Source: Parus major (lineage: Eukaryota > Chordata > Aves > Passeriformes > Paridae). From it: DNA of 64,000 nucleotides. The notes beneath the pieces were generated by a model. It was not told the origin of the DNA. It searched no databases and saw only the letters and a program-made list of their open reading frames with translations. The stretch covers positions 35,051,228-35,115,227 of the forward strand of contig NC_031799.1 in assembly GCF_001522545.3 (NCBI RefSeq), read 5' to 3'. The position numbers and the translations under genes are program-made. Below are positions 24,701 through 38,114 of the stretch, piece after piece (the first letter of the stretch is position 1; each line of letters starts with the position of its first letter).

Positions 24701-27700
24701 GAGATATATGAACACTCTTTCTGTGCTAGAATCTGTAGCACAGACTTTTGAAAGAGCCAAATGAAGTACTAGCTAGGTGGTAAGAGCTAAGACCACTAAC
24801 ATCACTAGTGGTACACTGAAGCACTTTAACGACTTGCAACAAGAATTAATGCACGCATAGCCAACTATATTTTATCAGAACCACATGATCCATTACTTTC
24901 ACTGCTTCATTTCAATTTCTGCATAGTGTAAGGAAATGCAAACAACATTACAATTCATTTTTCATTTCTTCCTCCCTTCTTTTGTTAATCTGGAAGGAAT
25001 AAAAAGTTAATGAAATTAATTGTCTTGGCACATTCATATTGTACAGCTGCTTGATAAGATGTGACTTGCAATATTAAGGTGTCAACAGTGTTAAAATAAA
25101 GAACTTAAAGAGAAGGTAGACATGCCAAATAAAACAAAAATCTTCAGGTTTTAACAATACTATTTACAATGTAAAGTACGATGCACGACATGATGTTTTT
25201 GGTAGCCTACACTGATAACCATAATGACATCTAGAATTACCCAATGCTTTAGTGTTAAAAACAAGAGTATCTGAGTGTCATTATTTCTTCCTTTTTACTG
25301 CATGAAGCACCATATATACTTTTGGTTTTTGTCTTTTTAGGCTGAGAAATGAGAACTCTCAAAAAAATACGTAGAAATATTCTTGTACCACTCGGTGGTC
25401 CAAAAGAGAGGAGGAAAATAATGAGCAAGTTCCATTTAGAGAAAGACTGAAAACTTCCCCTCATGTTCATCAAGAGAATAGAAACAACACTGGGAGCACC
25501 ACTGATGCTTTGAAAGAAGTTCTTACTAGGAAACTGTATAGAAATATGGCTTCAGCTATGTAAGAGTGCAGTGGTCTGTTAGATCTACACTGAAAATTGA
25601 GACATTGCAATACTTTTATGTCTAATGGTAATTAATAACATAAATAATGCATATATTGCAATGTAACTGTAAATTAATGGATATTATATTTTGTTTTCAT
25701 TTACTTGGACAAGAAGTGAAAATAAGGACTGTGTAGAATTACTCTAACTGCATTTTTAAGTAACTTCAGTGAAGTAACAAGGAGCATGTGTAGCAGGAGT
25801 GAATTTGGAGTAGGACAAGTAAGCAAGGGCTTACCCGAAGTGAAAAAAAATCTCACTGTTCACTGTGTATATGATTATAGAACAGGCCACACAGCATTTG
25901 ATAAATTATAGAGAACAAAAATTTATGTAGAAAAGATGTGTTGTGTATATTTTCATACATATTCCAGGAATATATTGTCCTGACATGTCCATTATTTTCA
26001 CACAGAGCCCTGTAAATGGATACAATTATTAGACTAGGTAACATGAATGTAAAACAAACACCAAATGAAAACAAGCAAAACCCCAAAATAATTTAACCAT
26101 TTCTCCTTCCATCACCATTTATTGCTTTTGTTTTAACAGTTTTTTTTTTCTTATTTGACTTATTCTTTGTGTGTTATCTTTCTTGTTTAGTGCAATTTTT
26201 AGCTGGAGTGATGGAATTTTGGCAACATTGCTTCTCCTCATTACAATGTTATGAACATAGTGGCTAGGTACATGGTATTCTCTGATACATTTGAGACACA
26301 AAAGTCTGTTAGAATGAGTAACTACCCCTCCCATTTTACCTGAGGACAGCTAGGAGAGAATGTCCTGAACACAGCCATGCAGGTACTTCTAGAACTGAAG
26401 AGAGGCAGCACCACTCTTGTGAAATACAGGTCACTATCTAGGCCACAGACATGTTATAAAATGTTGTTTGCCAGTGTGTGTATTGGTTCTTATTCTGAGA
26501 TACTGCCAGGAAAGTTACTTTGCATCTTTTTTTCCACAAGTCAGCAGAATGAACAGTAGAAGTAAATAGCACTGTTCCAGGCACAGATGGACAGACCTAC
26601 AGGTATTCTGTGATTTTTGTCTGTGGTTTTTCTAACCACAGAATGTTGTTGGTGCTAAATATCTGTTTGACATCAGAAGATGAGCAAGGAGTGCCATGGA
26701 AGAAATAGAAGAAAAAGATGCTGAATACAGGTTCACATCAACCTACCACCTTTAATTCAGGTCTTTGCTGTTTTGTAAATGCACAGAAGTAGAGACACTA
26801 TTCTAGGAAAGCACCATTGTGTGCTTGCCCTGCATTTATTCTTCTCCCTAGGCTCCCTGTCAGGAGCATGGTGTAGGCAAACCTTTGATCTGACCTGGTA
26901 CAGCTAATTTCATATAAAAGGGGTAAAAAAATTGTTTGATTGACTTGAAACAGAATGGAGAATGAAAATCAATTCATTCAGGGAAGGCAAAACTAGGAAT
27001 GTACAGACATGGAAAAAAAATATGAACTGATGTAAGAAAGGGTCTTACATTCTTAAAGAAAATATAAACGAGTGAACAGAGCATTTTCTCCTATTTTTTT
27101 CCCCCTCTATCAATCTCCCAGTTGTTTCCATTCCAATTTAAACTATGTCCACATATTCTAATTAGCCATCTAATTTTTGTGTTCAGGACACTGACGGGTG
27201 TGCCAAAGCCTGCCCTGTTCTGCACCATGGTACAACACTGCTCCCTGTAGTTAGACTGTCCATAGGTAAAACAAAGCATTATCACTTTGTTGGGCAATTT
27301 TTCAAGGCCAGCTCCCCTGCCATTTGGATTGTTCCAGGCAGTGATAAGCATTAGTGAGTGAGTGCAGTTCATGAAACCTTGACTGCTTTGTTGTACATTT
27401 TTCCTGCTACTTCCCATGGAAATGTCTCTCCATCCTGGGGTCACTACTGAATCAATACCATTTATGACTGTAATTCACTTTCAGATATCTTTTTTATATA
27501 TTAACCTCATAATAAAATTAACATGCAATTGGAAAAATGTGAACAATGAGGTGACACTAAGGGATATTGCCCAGGATACAGGTCACTGCTATAGACCTTT
27601 CTCTTCATATGTACAAGAAATAAATGGAGGCGTCACCTTGTTACATAACGTCTGTCTGCAAATCCACAATTAGCAGCTTTGACTGTGCCAAGGGTGTTTA

Positions 27701-28300
27701 CTTTTAAATACGAACTAAACAAGTTAAATGATAAAAAATAAAAGTGAGCTTTATGCTTTCACAGGAATCATAAAATTACATATGGGCACCGGTGATGCAT
27801 GTATGATTTTGCATTTTAACTTAAATATTTTAGAGTCTGTTACTTTCTAGTCTTTGTCTTGATTAAAAAAGCGAAGTCACTATCTGTACAGTGAGTCTTG
27901 TGTTTTAGCACCAAGTTACTTGAGATAAAAATGGCCATTTATCCCCATACCAGATCACACCCTCTTATTTCCCTCTCAGTAAATATTTTCCACATAAATA
28001 ATTAACTACATATTATTAAACAGTATTTTTTAAAATCAGCTAGTATAATACTGTGGCCATTCATCAGTGATGTGGATACATTTTTTCTTCTTGTCTAAAA
28101 GAAAAAAATTAAATTCAAGAAATAAATCTGCTTTTCTGGATTTTTTGTGTATTCAGTGATCTCTAAGTTGTTCCAAACTGCACTGTGTATTTGGCCACTC
28201 ATTTAAGAAGAATTAATTTTCTACAACTTTTGGCTACAGTTTTTTATGAAAGATTGACTTCTTGTCTCTTATGATCTAAATAATCTGTCCAATTATTCAG
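21761..28300. other. Unique AT-rich DNA; no gene seen
   Basis: Frames of 113 (22150, +), 108 (24438, +) and 117 codons (27091-27444, -) were inspected and look like chance frames: no domain motif, no in-frame continuation and no convincing splice context. An opposed pair of homopolymers sits at 23334-23441. Confidence 0.55.
23334..23441. repeat. Opposed poly(A) and poly(T) tracts
   Basis: A-runs (about 23334-23343 and 23368-23382) are followed by T-runs (23393-23403 and 23424-23440), giving an imperfect inverted pair about 40 bases apart. Run lengths in a draft assembly are unreliable. Confidence 0.8.
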
Positions 28301-28301
28301 T

Positions 28302-28347
28302 CTCTATCAATCTATATATCTATTATCGTATCAATATCTATCTATGT
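28302..28347. repeat. Degenerate (TATC)n microsatellite
   Basis: ATCTAT/TATC words with several substitutions; an ageing tetranucleotide repeat. Confidence 0.65.
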
Positions 28348-31300
28348 CTTTGGTGTTTTCTCTCCAGAATCAGGTGCCCAATATTTGACTTTAATGTTAT
28401 GTCTAGCACAACAGAAATGCATTGTCTCCTTAAATACTGACCAAAAAGAGCATGAACTCTGACAGACTCAAATGACTATGTTCACTCTTCACCGAAGATC
28501 CTAAGATCCTTAGAGGCTGAATGTGGCAATATTGAAAACTTTATAGCCAGTGCACTAAGTTTCAGGGTCATGCCTCCATGATCCTTTAATAATAGGCATT
28601 GATAGGTTCTGGATCCAGAAGAAAATTAGAATTGTAGACACAATTTTCCACAATGTGTGACATAGCTCTGCCTGGCAATGGAAATTTGAATTATTGTTCA
28701 CTTAAGTCTGTCATGTGTCACAAAATTCTTTTTTTGTTTTTAGATACTGAACTACAAACTCGTTATCCATTTTCCTGGCTCAGCTGCGGGGAGATCAGTG
28801 GAATGGTACCAGTAGTAAAGAAAGCAATATAGCACATGAGGAATTAAATAATTATAACTGTATCTATATATCTTGTCTCTCTATCTCACAGGATGCCTTC
28901 CTACTAAGCTCCACACCTTTCTTTAAATGGTTCAAATAAGAAAGGAAACATATTATTAAATCTTGATTAACAGTTGACTAACTCAATTCTTTAATCAAGT
29001 AATCTTGTAATAATGGGATAAGAAATGGAATAGGGGTCAGATCCCTTGATATATGAAGGAGGAGTAATCAACCTTTTACATAAATGGAGGGTTCCAAAAA
29101 GGCAGAAAGCTAGTTATTACTTCTAGAGTACTCATTTTCATCTTTCTTTGGATAGTACATTAACTCTTAAGAACAGTAATTTTTAACCACAAGTGAATAA
29201 ATTAAGCACAACTAGGCAAAAGAAAATAAGTGCAGCTACAGTAAGTGGTCTGAGTTCAAGGTTTAAAATAAGGAATAGGGAACATTTATTAAACAAAATC
29301 ACTGTAAATTTGCTTTATCACTTGGTTTCCAGGAGTTTCAAAAAACTATAGCCTGAGGCATTACCAGGAAGTTCAGGTTCAATGGGCTGGTACAGATACA
29401 AGCTGATAATTTGGGGCAGTTTATAAGCAGTTGTTCAGCAAGGAGAGAAAAATTACAGGTGCCATGTATTCAAAAGAATATCACCCAGATCATGATGCCT
29501 GCTTCAACTTTAGTAGCAATGAATGTAATAAATATATGTTTTCCCAAAAGAAAAATTAGAATTATTCAGACCTTGAAACAGATATTGGATTTGTAATAGG
29601 AAATTGTTACTTGGGGTATTGAGAAGTGTCCCACAAACTTTTCTATGTCTGTCTTACATGCATGTCTATGAACCTGTGTATGATTAGTGGCATACATGGT
29701 GTAATGCCGGACAAAATGAACAATATATCAAGGATAAGAAGGACCAAACAGTTTACATGACAGCAAAGTACTCTGAAGAAGTTTGAGGTTCCTGTTCATT
29801 TTCATATTTATATTAAAAATGTTGTCAGAGCAAAGGAAAATGTTGCAACAGGGTAAAACTCTTTTCAGTAAAGGGAGTTTTTTCATAACTTTTCTACTGA
29901 CTACATACTGAAAATGTTGATTTTTTTTTTTTTTCCTAAGAAGAACAGCAAAGAACAAAGAGATCCTCCCAAAGCACAGTTGTGATCTCTGACTTAACAT
30001 CACCCTGTGAAACATGAGACAGAAAAATATGACAAGACCTGAAATTCCTCCTCCAATTTCAGGTGTGGGCAAGGGAAGTGGGGATGAGGGAGTGTGTAGG
30101 GTAAGCTGTCAAAACTCAGGAGGGAAAACCAAACTTTTTTTTCCAAATGGTATATGTGGTTTCAAAAGGATGATAATCCAATCAAAATTATAGGATTCTG
30201 ATCTGAAAGGTGCATAATAAGGTCACTATTTTTAGTGTTCAGCCCTTCAGGTGATTGTTAGTACTTGGAGCATTTTTGGCTCAGTAAAAATTGTTTAAGG
30301 GTTTGATTGTGGAGAAGAAAAACATTGGAGCCTACAATGCACTGATCACCTAAGGACTTATATTTCCCACATAATTTGATCAATCAACTTATACCATGTG
30401 CTTTCACCTCTTTGCATTTTTCTTTTCCTTACACTTATAAAATCTGCTTCTGCTGGTAGAAGAGCATACATAAAGTTGGTAACTGTCACAGACAAACAAA
30501 TACTTCAATTTGCATCTTTCTGTTGAACAACTAACTGCAGTTTTTGCATGAGGGGACGTGTTCCTGTTTACACCATGTCTCTCACATAAGAACTATTTAA
30601 CCTGCCCTGTAGCACATTGTTGCAAATTAATCTATTGTCTTATTTTAATTAAAATAATGACATTTGTTATTATCATACTTCATGTGGTGAAAACCTACAT
30701 ATAATAATAAAAAACAAAGAAAAGGAACTCAGATTCCAAATAGCTCACAGTTTGGAATTATATTTATAACATTTCTATTTTTAAATTCACCATCTCATAT
30801 TTTCTGTAATACTTCTCACTAATTAAAGGAAAATACCTTGTAGAATACATTTTCAGTTATTTGATTAGATTTCATTAATGCAGGCTATTGAAGTCAATAT
30901 AAATTCATTCTAACAAAATGAGACCTATAGCATCAACCACTTGCTTTGTTAACAGAAAGCTGGATCTTCAAACAGGTACTTATTCTGCAGTAGACAGAAG
31001 GCACAAAATAACTGCAGTCAATCAATGTTATTTGTGCTCAGAATCTTTGAGGATAGATGTTCATCACAACACATGAAAGCACCTTTAAACACAGAAAACT
31101 AATGAGTTGACACATTTTCTCTCTCCTGATTTTGAATTTTTCTACTTCCTCCCTTCTTAACTTCTAATTATTCATTTTCTGAATCTATTGCTGTTTTGGC
31201 ATTTTTTAGCTGCCTTTAGTTTTTTTACAGTCAATATAAAAGTACACTCCTTGATCTCCTCCCACCTCAAAGATTAACTCTGGAGAAATTACTCTGACAA

Positions 31301-33929
31301 GATTATTAAATCTATTGAAAAGTAATTTGTGGGCTGATTATTTAGGTAAATTATATAGCATAAAATCTAGAAAATTACTGTGACAAAGTCTATGAGAGCA
31401 AGATTTTTTTTTGCCGTTCTATGCAGACTTGTAGATTGTACAAAAGAAAGAGTGATGTTGCAAAGAATCTTAAGTGTGCACATGGATATTTTAAAGTTTC
31501 AAAGGGAAGTCAGACTGACTCTGAAGTACTGTACAATAAACTTCAGAGAAAGTGATTTTTTTCTTTTATTTTCTCACCACAACATTTTCACCTATAGGCA
31601 GAATATGTAACTAGATTATTTCCTTCAGAAACGAGAAAATTACTTTTGTAAATATACAGGAATGTAAGACTGCCTTTTTCAGTCCGTTTCTCCTCTTGGT
31701 ATAACCACTACTAGGCTAAGAAAATGGAACTAGACATTCATGTGGATGAAGAATGTAAAGCAAGAAATGCCTAGTAAAGAAGATCTTGACCACAAACCTG
31801 TGTGAGGACAGAAGGAGTTGTGGAATGCTGAAACAAAATCCCATGTACCATAAAATACACTACAGACCACTAATAGCCATGTGAATCCCACAGAATATAC
31901 TCCATGAAGTATATTGTGGCCTACAGCGTGTTGAAGATGGGTCAGCAGAGGCTGGTGATCCTCCTTGCATGTTTAGAGTCCAATGAGGCTCAAGCATCTA
32001 GCTTCAACTGAGCCTGAAAATTTGCATTACTGAAAGGAGTGCTGCTACAGCTGTCCCAAAGGCAGGTCAAGTTCAGCCCGAGTACATGTATTTTGGAGAT
32101 TTCACATCTTGTTAAAATACAAGCCTGGTAGTACTGCTGCTGTCATATCACTTCTGAAATCCAGCAGAAGTTTGTTAATATTGATATGGTTAATATACAT
32201 CAAACAGGATTCCTTTAATTTTTTGAATCGAAAAATTCTCCACAGTGTTGACATTTCTTCACTGAACTCTCAGGATTGTTTGGTTTCAGAGACTGTAGGG
32301 CCCAAGACACATTTTGTTTTAAATAATCCTTCATAAAAAATTCAGCTTTCAGTCTAATATGATTGAAACTCAGCTGGAGCATGTTTTATAATGCATTGAA
32401 CTGGAAAGACTATGGGTGTTGAATTATTCAGGAACATGATAAGGAAAATAGTGATATATATGTGTGCATACAGGGAGAGGTGATCAAAGAAATCAGGGTG
32501 ACTTGATATGTCTTGTTATCTCATTTTATTTACTTTTCAGAACTCATCCAAATATTAGAGGGGAAAAAATCAATATCAATTTTCACCTCTGTCACGTTCC
32601 ACACTTCAATTATTAATGAATGTCAAATTTGACCACATTTCTTCATACCACCTGCTCTGCAATAATATTTCGGAGCCTTTATTAAAAATGTAAAATTGTC
32701 ATTGAATTTCCAAATATGATTCTCTGGTGACTAATTCAGCTTGTTTTATTAATAAGTGAGTTCTGATGAGTAATACTAATTTAATACGCCTGCATGTAAG
32801 ATTAAACCATAAATTATTCCTGCTGAAGGTGATGAGATTTGACTGCTGTGTGGTTGTTAGCTAAAAACCTTCTGCATTAACCCTGAGCACGCTGAGTACA
32901 ACAGGTTTCTTTACAGAAATTAAACTGTTAATATTTTCTGTTTATATCAGGGATTTTCTGCATGTTTTTATTCATACCAATCCTTTCCACTGTATCTTTT
33001 ATTTAAGATTATGAAAACAATGAACAGTTGTCACACAGTGAATTACATACATGTACTACAAATACATTCAGTGAGTGCTTATAGACACAGAAATATAAAC
33101 ACAGACAAAATATAAAAATAGAAATCTCTTAGTTTTCACTCAGTGGAAAGGCATTTAAAATGAGAATTTTCTTCAAATGGGCTTTGACCTTACTGTCACT
33201 CACATTAGAACACTTCTGGGTGTTGTTTTCAGTTATTTCCACATTTTAATATTATTATCAGCTTCTATGGAGTGCTAAGAGATGAAAATTAATTTGGCTT
33301 TTAACAGAACATAGATCATTAAAACAGCTCTTAATTCATGGTTTTAAATACTTTATTTTATACTATTTTTGAATGAGGCAGGAGAAGTCAAATTGTTTTA
33401 AAAATAAAATTTAAAAAAATATTCAATATCATGCATAACCTGAAGGAGGCTAAGATGCACCTTTCAAAGTGTGATTTTAGGATATATTTCTTTCGCTATA
33501 TTGCATTTAAAATATTCCAGACAGAGCTGATATTTAATTATTGCAACTCATGTAACATTCAACAGCCTTCCTATTTGAAGATTATTCTCAGGACAAAATG
33601 CCTTCAAAATTTCCAGAGTATAAGATCCAAAGTTGTTGCCTTTCAGATGGATAGACCATTTAATGTATTATTACATTCATTTGCCATTTCTAAATAGGAC
33701 AGCATGATAAGGTACACATATGGTTACATGTACACATACAAATTTGATCTTTATCACTGAAGTTCAACCATCCATTGAATTACATTATTCATGACATTTA
33801 AAATAATTTGATTTTTTTTCTTAATATAAAAATAAAAAAAAGTACACTGAGCATGACCTAATACTGTACTGTGGTAATAAAGAAAGCCAAGAGACTTGGG
33901 AATGTATGAAAAGGAACAAGTCCAATGGG
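28348..33929. other. Unique AT-rich DNA; no gene seen
   Basis: Open frames up to 114 codons without motifs. Parts around 32690-32890 read like conserved non-coding sequence (TAAT-rich words with little low complexity), but conservation cannot be judged here. Confidence 0.55.
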
Positions 33930-34380
33930 TTATGAGGAGCGGTTATTTCCCTCTAGATAGTGCTCACTAGCCCACACCTAGATGCTATGTCCAGTTGGAT
34001 TGACACAGATTGACACTCATTAACTGGACACAGTTCTGTGGGAGGCAGAGAAAATGAACAGGCACTGGAGAAGATGCCCTTCTTCAGGGACACCCTGTGG
34101 GATCAGGATTTTTTCAGCCTGGAGAAGGGATTGTTTTAGAGGCACTTACCATCAGCACCTCTGGGAAGGATATCAAGAGTTGCAGTTTCTTGCAGCTGTT
34201 TAGAGCAGGAGAACAAGAGATGGTGGACATAAACTGTAATGGCAGAGGTTTAGAAAAGGTATCAGGAGAAATGTTTTTCTGAATAGGACAGTCCAGCAGT
34301 GGAGCAGAGGTCTGGAGAGGTCATGCCATCATCACCATGATTTAGGTTTCATCTGGACAAAATTCTGAGTGATCTGATCT
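33930..34380 (+). mobile_element. CR1 LINE relic, sense, strongly decayed
   Basis: Sense CR1 landmarks in order are 'gtgctcactagcccacacct' (about 33961) with 'atgtccagtt' nearby, both from the late RT ORF; 'tttcagcctggagaagg' (about 34113), the start of the 3' UTR; and 'gcagtggagcagaggtctgg' (about 34297), equivalent to the 'gcactggaacaggttgcc' block. Divergence is high and spacing irregular, so it is an old copy. Confidence 0.65.
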
Positions 34381-34650
34381 AATCTTGAGATCAAGGCTTC
34401 CTTCTGTTCCATCCAAACTATATTTATCTATTATTCTCCAAAGTATACTGAAAAAAGGAAAAGCAAGATATATCTGAAGTTTGAAGAATATTTAAGTCTT
34501 TGCCGTCTCGTGAAATTTCTTGGAATTAAAGTGGAAAGTGAAATGAAGGTATCATTGGTAGGTGTAACTTGTTCTTGCAGTTTTTTGCCACCTCATCTAT
34601 TCCAACACAAACATAATTAGGGATGTAACTTGTAATGTAATTGCTGATAA
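34381..34650. other. Unique spacer between CR1 relic and polypyrimidine tract
   Basis: Nothing recognised. Confidence 0.5.
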
Positions 34651-35027
34651 CTTTTCCTTCCCTTCCCACACCTTGCCTTGCCCTGCCTCGCCTCCCCCCT
34701 CCTTCCCCCTCCCCTTCTTCCTTCTTTCCCCTTCTTATGTCCATAGAAATGTGCTTTCCCCTTCTTTCCCCTTCTTTCCCTTTCCCCTTTCCTGGTTTCC
34801 CTTTTCCCTTCTTTCCCTTTTCCCTTTTCCCCTAACTTTTTCCTTTCCCCTCTTTCCCTTCTTTCCCTGTCCCTTTGCCCTTTCCCTTTTCCCTCTTTTC
34901 CCCCTTTTCCCCCTTCTTTCCCTTCTTTCTTTCTCTTCTTTCCCCTCTTTCCCCTCTTTCTTTCCCTTCTTTCCTTTCTTTCCCTTCTTTCCCTTTCTCT
35001 TTCTCTTCTCTCCCTTTCCCTCTCCTT
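34651..35027. repeat. 377-bp polypyrimidine tract, (TTTCCC)n-like
   Basis: Almost pure C/T on +, built of variable TTTCCC, CTTTCCC and CTTTCTTTCC units. The main interruption is a mixed-sequence island at about 34735-34756; a smaller CACACC/GCCTTG patch lies near 34667-34690. The minus strand is a run of GGG/GGGG blocks separated by A-rich spacers. The 155- and 128-codon frames across it (Glu/Arg/Lys/Gly or Phe/Pro/Ser/Leu only) are repeat artefacts. Confidence 0.95.
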
Positions 35028-35822
35028 ATTGTTATCAGTGGAAACACCTGCTATTTTAATACAAATAACAACTAAAATAGCCATGTTATGTTAATCCTGA
35101 TGGTTGAAAACCATATTAAATACCTCCCAGAAATAATGACTGAAGATCAAATTTTTGATAAAAAAATTCCACCTTCATTAGGTTGTCAAGGTCTTATACA
35201 CCTGAAGAGTATTTATGACTGGAGAGTTTATCAGTCTTATGTAGTGCCTACTCTGATAATTATATTAAAAGTTTCTTTTATTTTGGCTTGTGCAAGAGTG
35301 GGTGCTGTCAAAACTTCACAAAATTAATACTAATGAATGAATTATATTCTTTATAAGTATGGGCTTGTTTGTTTGTTTGTTTTTCAAAATTGTTTTACTC
35401 TAAACTCTTCTCTTTTTTTGTTTGCAAAACTCATGACCTTAAACAACTTTAAATGAACAGTTCCGTACATCTTAACATTCTTATGTCTCTGTTTTTAATA
35501 GATAATTGTTTATGGAGTTTTATTTCCCAGTTCAAATGTAACGGAAAACATGTTGGGCTTTGTAATTTTGGTATGCTGATGATGTGCAGTGAATTATATT
35601 AATAAAAATTTTCAGAGACTTCAAGTACACTAGTCTTCTGTACACTTCTGTATTAATCGTCTGAGTCATTTGTCCTTTGAGCTGCACACAAAAATGTGCC
35701 TGCTATATGATCTCTGGTATCTCAATTATAGGAAGTTTTCTATGCTGTACCATCTAACCCTAATTTGTGTTTCAGAAGAGTGAGAGGTAATTCCATTAGT
35801 GTACTTACTCATACCTCTTCAG
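35028..35822. other. Unique AT-rich DNA with a short (GTTT)n run
   Basis: A (GTTT)4 run lies at 35365-35384. Otherwise nothing is recognised. Confidence 0.55.
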
Positions 35823-35990
35823 GGGAATGAAAATTGCGTGGTATTTGTGACCAAGCGTGTCTTACAGTTTTACAACGCAAATCCATATTTTAGTTATGAT
35901 TCCAACCTTGACCTGAGAGTTAAACCCAGTGTTTTATCCATTTACTCTCTGAAGCCTGAAACAGGATGCGCATGTGAAATAGGTGTTTAG
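35823..35990 (+). other. Exon-like open stretch, unidentified (weak candidate)
   Basis: A pyrimidine-containing stretch ending in 'cctcttcag' (AG at 35821-35822) precedes a 55-codon open frame ending at TAG (35988-35990). A perfect GTAAGT donor-like word follows at 35993. The frame has more CpG and a more even codon choice than its surroundings. I do not recognise the peptide and see no upstream exon. It could be a terminal coding exon, a conserved non-coding element or chance; in this frame the stop precedes the donor, so internal use would need another frame. Confidence 0.15.
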
Positions 35991-35993
35991 AAG

Positions 35994-37822
35994 TAAGTTT
36001 TCTCTAATTTGCATACTGCCATATTTGTAATTATTTTTGTTTGACATGGTACAGCTGCAAGTAGCATAAAATCAAAGGCAGTAAACCAGTAAATTGTTTT
36101 GCTGCTTGCCTGTTAGCAGCATGCTAAGAATCCTAGAGTCATTACTAGGCAAACTAACAAGATTTTAAGCTCCAAGCCTGAAAACAAATTTTCTTCATTC
36201 CTTCCCTCCTCCACTTTTTTCTGTTTTAATGGAGACACTGTATTTCATGCCTTCCTTTTCATTCTTTGAAACTTGTTCATCCCACTTAATACACTTTGGA
36301 AATGGTTTTCAAGCTTGTCAAAGGATTGGTTAGGCATGGATAAAAAGTCAAGCTTGTTGACTTCTGGAGCAATTAACAAAATCACAGATAGCCTATTTCT
36401 TGGCCTGTTTTCTCAGTTCTGCCATCAGTGCAATTATCTACAATAGAGAATTTTTTTTATATAGAAAAAAGAGTTAGAAAGTTAAGTTCATGTTATGAAA
36501 TATAACTGATTTTAATGCTTCTACATTAGCCCTTTCCAAGCAGTTTTTGTTAATATCTTGAAACTCTTTCATATTTTTGCAGTTCTGGAAATATTCTCAG
36601 AAAGGAATATTTTGGTGTTTAGGATTGTGCTTTTAATTTCTAAGCTAGTTTTCAAAAACAAACACAAAACCTGAAAAATCTCCCTTCCAGCATTCGTAAA
36701 TAGGCTTTTGTGCTGAAAAATGTTGACATACAGGGGATTTTAGTTAATGTAACTTTTAATTTTAATATGTACTTCCCTAGAGAGATAATGCTCCCACTGT
36801 TAGCACTGTAACTTCACTGCACACTAAAAAACCTTTATTATGCTGGATAAGCAGGCCAGTCTCCTTTTAGATTGCATTTTTAGATTTACATTTTTTTCCC
36901 CATTTTCTTCAACTGTGATAGATCAGGTAGGTGAAAGCAAATGAGATTTTTCATTTTTCCTAATAATGGAGTGCAACAAACTTGTGATCAGCTTTAAAAG
37001 AATTTGATAGGTTCTTATATAAGTTTCCACTTCATATAACAGGTCTGTTGCCAAAGTTTTAAATGAAGAATATGCTCAAATCAGTCTGAAGATGCTTAGG
37101 AACATAACAACTTACATAACTGGTGTTGGGCTCCTTATGTAATTTTTATCTTAAGAAGGATAATGCATTTCAAACAGTACCAATTACTTGCATTTTTAAA
37201 TAATGTAGTTATGGGGGTAGGGCTAACTGCTCAAGCCTTCACTCTTTTACAAGTGAAACCCTTTTTGTCACTAAAGATTAAATATATGATTGAAGATGTG
37301 GGAAAAATAAATTGCAGTCAAGAGTATCACAGTTCTTTAATTACTGTAGGATAACAAATCTCTCCAGCCTTGGTAATTTAAGTATAAAATGAAATATGTT
37401 CTTAATGAGACATTTAGTCAGAGATATTTAAATTTCCTATTTTCCCAAAATTTTACTTCGTTTAAATCAAAAACCAAAAGGATCGAACATGAACTAAAAT
37501 GTAACCAAAATTATTCTGAATTTTGCTCTTTTCCATCTTACTAAAGAAACATCCCTTTGAAGAAACAGTTGAACAGTCTGTTTTAAGCCAAGTTAGGAGA
37601 TGAAATTACTATACATTTTCACTAACTTTAGTAATATTTTGTAATCATTATCTCTCCCTTGCATATGTTGCATTTAAAATGCAAATAGAGGTGCATATCA
37701 ATATTCCACAGTTCTGGTAAAACAGTAACTATTAAGTTGTTTTTCACATAATTCCCCTCTTCTGCCATCTTCTCAACTTCATCTTATTTTCAGTGTATAG
37801 CAGTGTGTTTTCTAAAAAATAC
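35994..37822. other. Unique AT-rich DNA; nothing firmly recognised
   Basis: No motif-bearing frame. The block at 36050-36170 has moderate complexity and could be conserved non-coding sequence. Confidence 0.5.
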
Positions 37823-38114
37823 CTTTTGGTCATTTCTATTTTAATTTTAATTTGACTGGGAAGACTGTGTGTAATTTGACTGCTTCTTTGATCTGAAGAT
37901 TGAAAACTACAAGTCCATTTCTGATGAAAATTTTTGAAAACATTGCTGTGGGATTCTATATTTGATGGTGGTTTATGTGTTTGTAAAGTAAGGGAAGTAT
38001 GTTCATTTCTTTCCATGTCAATCCAATGAAGTGGCAGTGATCTAGAATTTTTATTATTTAATGACTGAAGATAAAGTATTGATTTCACAGAAGTGTCACT
38101 GCATAACTCTGGGA
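37823..38114 (-). other. Exon-like open stretch on the minus strand, unidentified (weak candidate)
   Basis: Part of a 127-codon minus-strand frame (37744-38127), long for DNA this AT-rich. Inside it, an acceptor-like 'tgtgcag' (AG at 38116-38115) and a donor-like 'aaag/gtattt' (GT at 37822-37821) bound 292 bp that stays open throughout, starting in phase 1 and ending in phase 2. The predicted piece is polar, rich in Ser, Asn, Gln and Lys, without a recognised domain, as in fast-evolving or disordered proteins. Against it: a poor polypyrimidine tract before the acceptor and no partner exon seen. Confidence 0.2.

Noticed and set aside
27091..27444. 117-codon minus-strand frame
   Set aside because: No domain motif and no clear splice signals; mixed composition consistent with chance. 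It could be an old unidentified repeat, but I cannot support a call.
34617..35084. 155-codon Glu/Arg/Lys/Gly-rich frame (and overlapping Phe/Pro/Ser/Leu-rich frames on +)
   Set aside because: Pure translation of the polypyrimidine tract; no non-repeat portion or motif.
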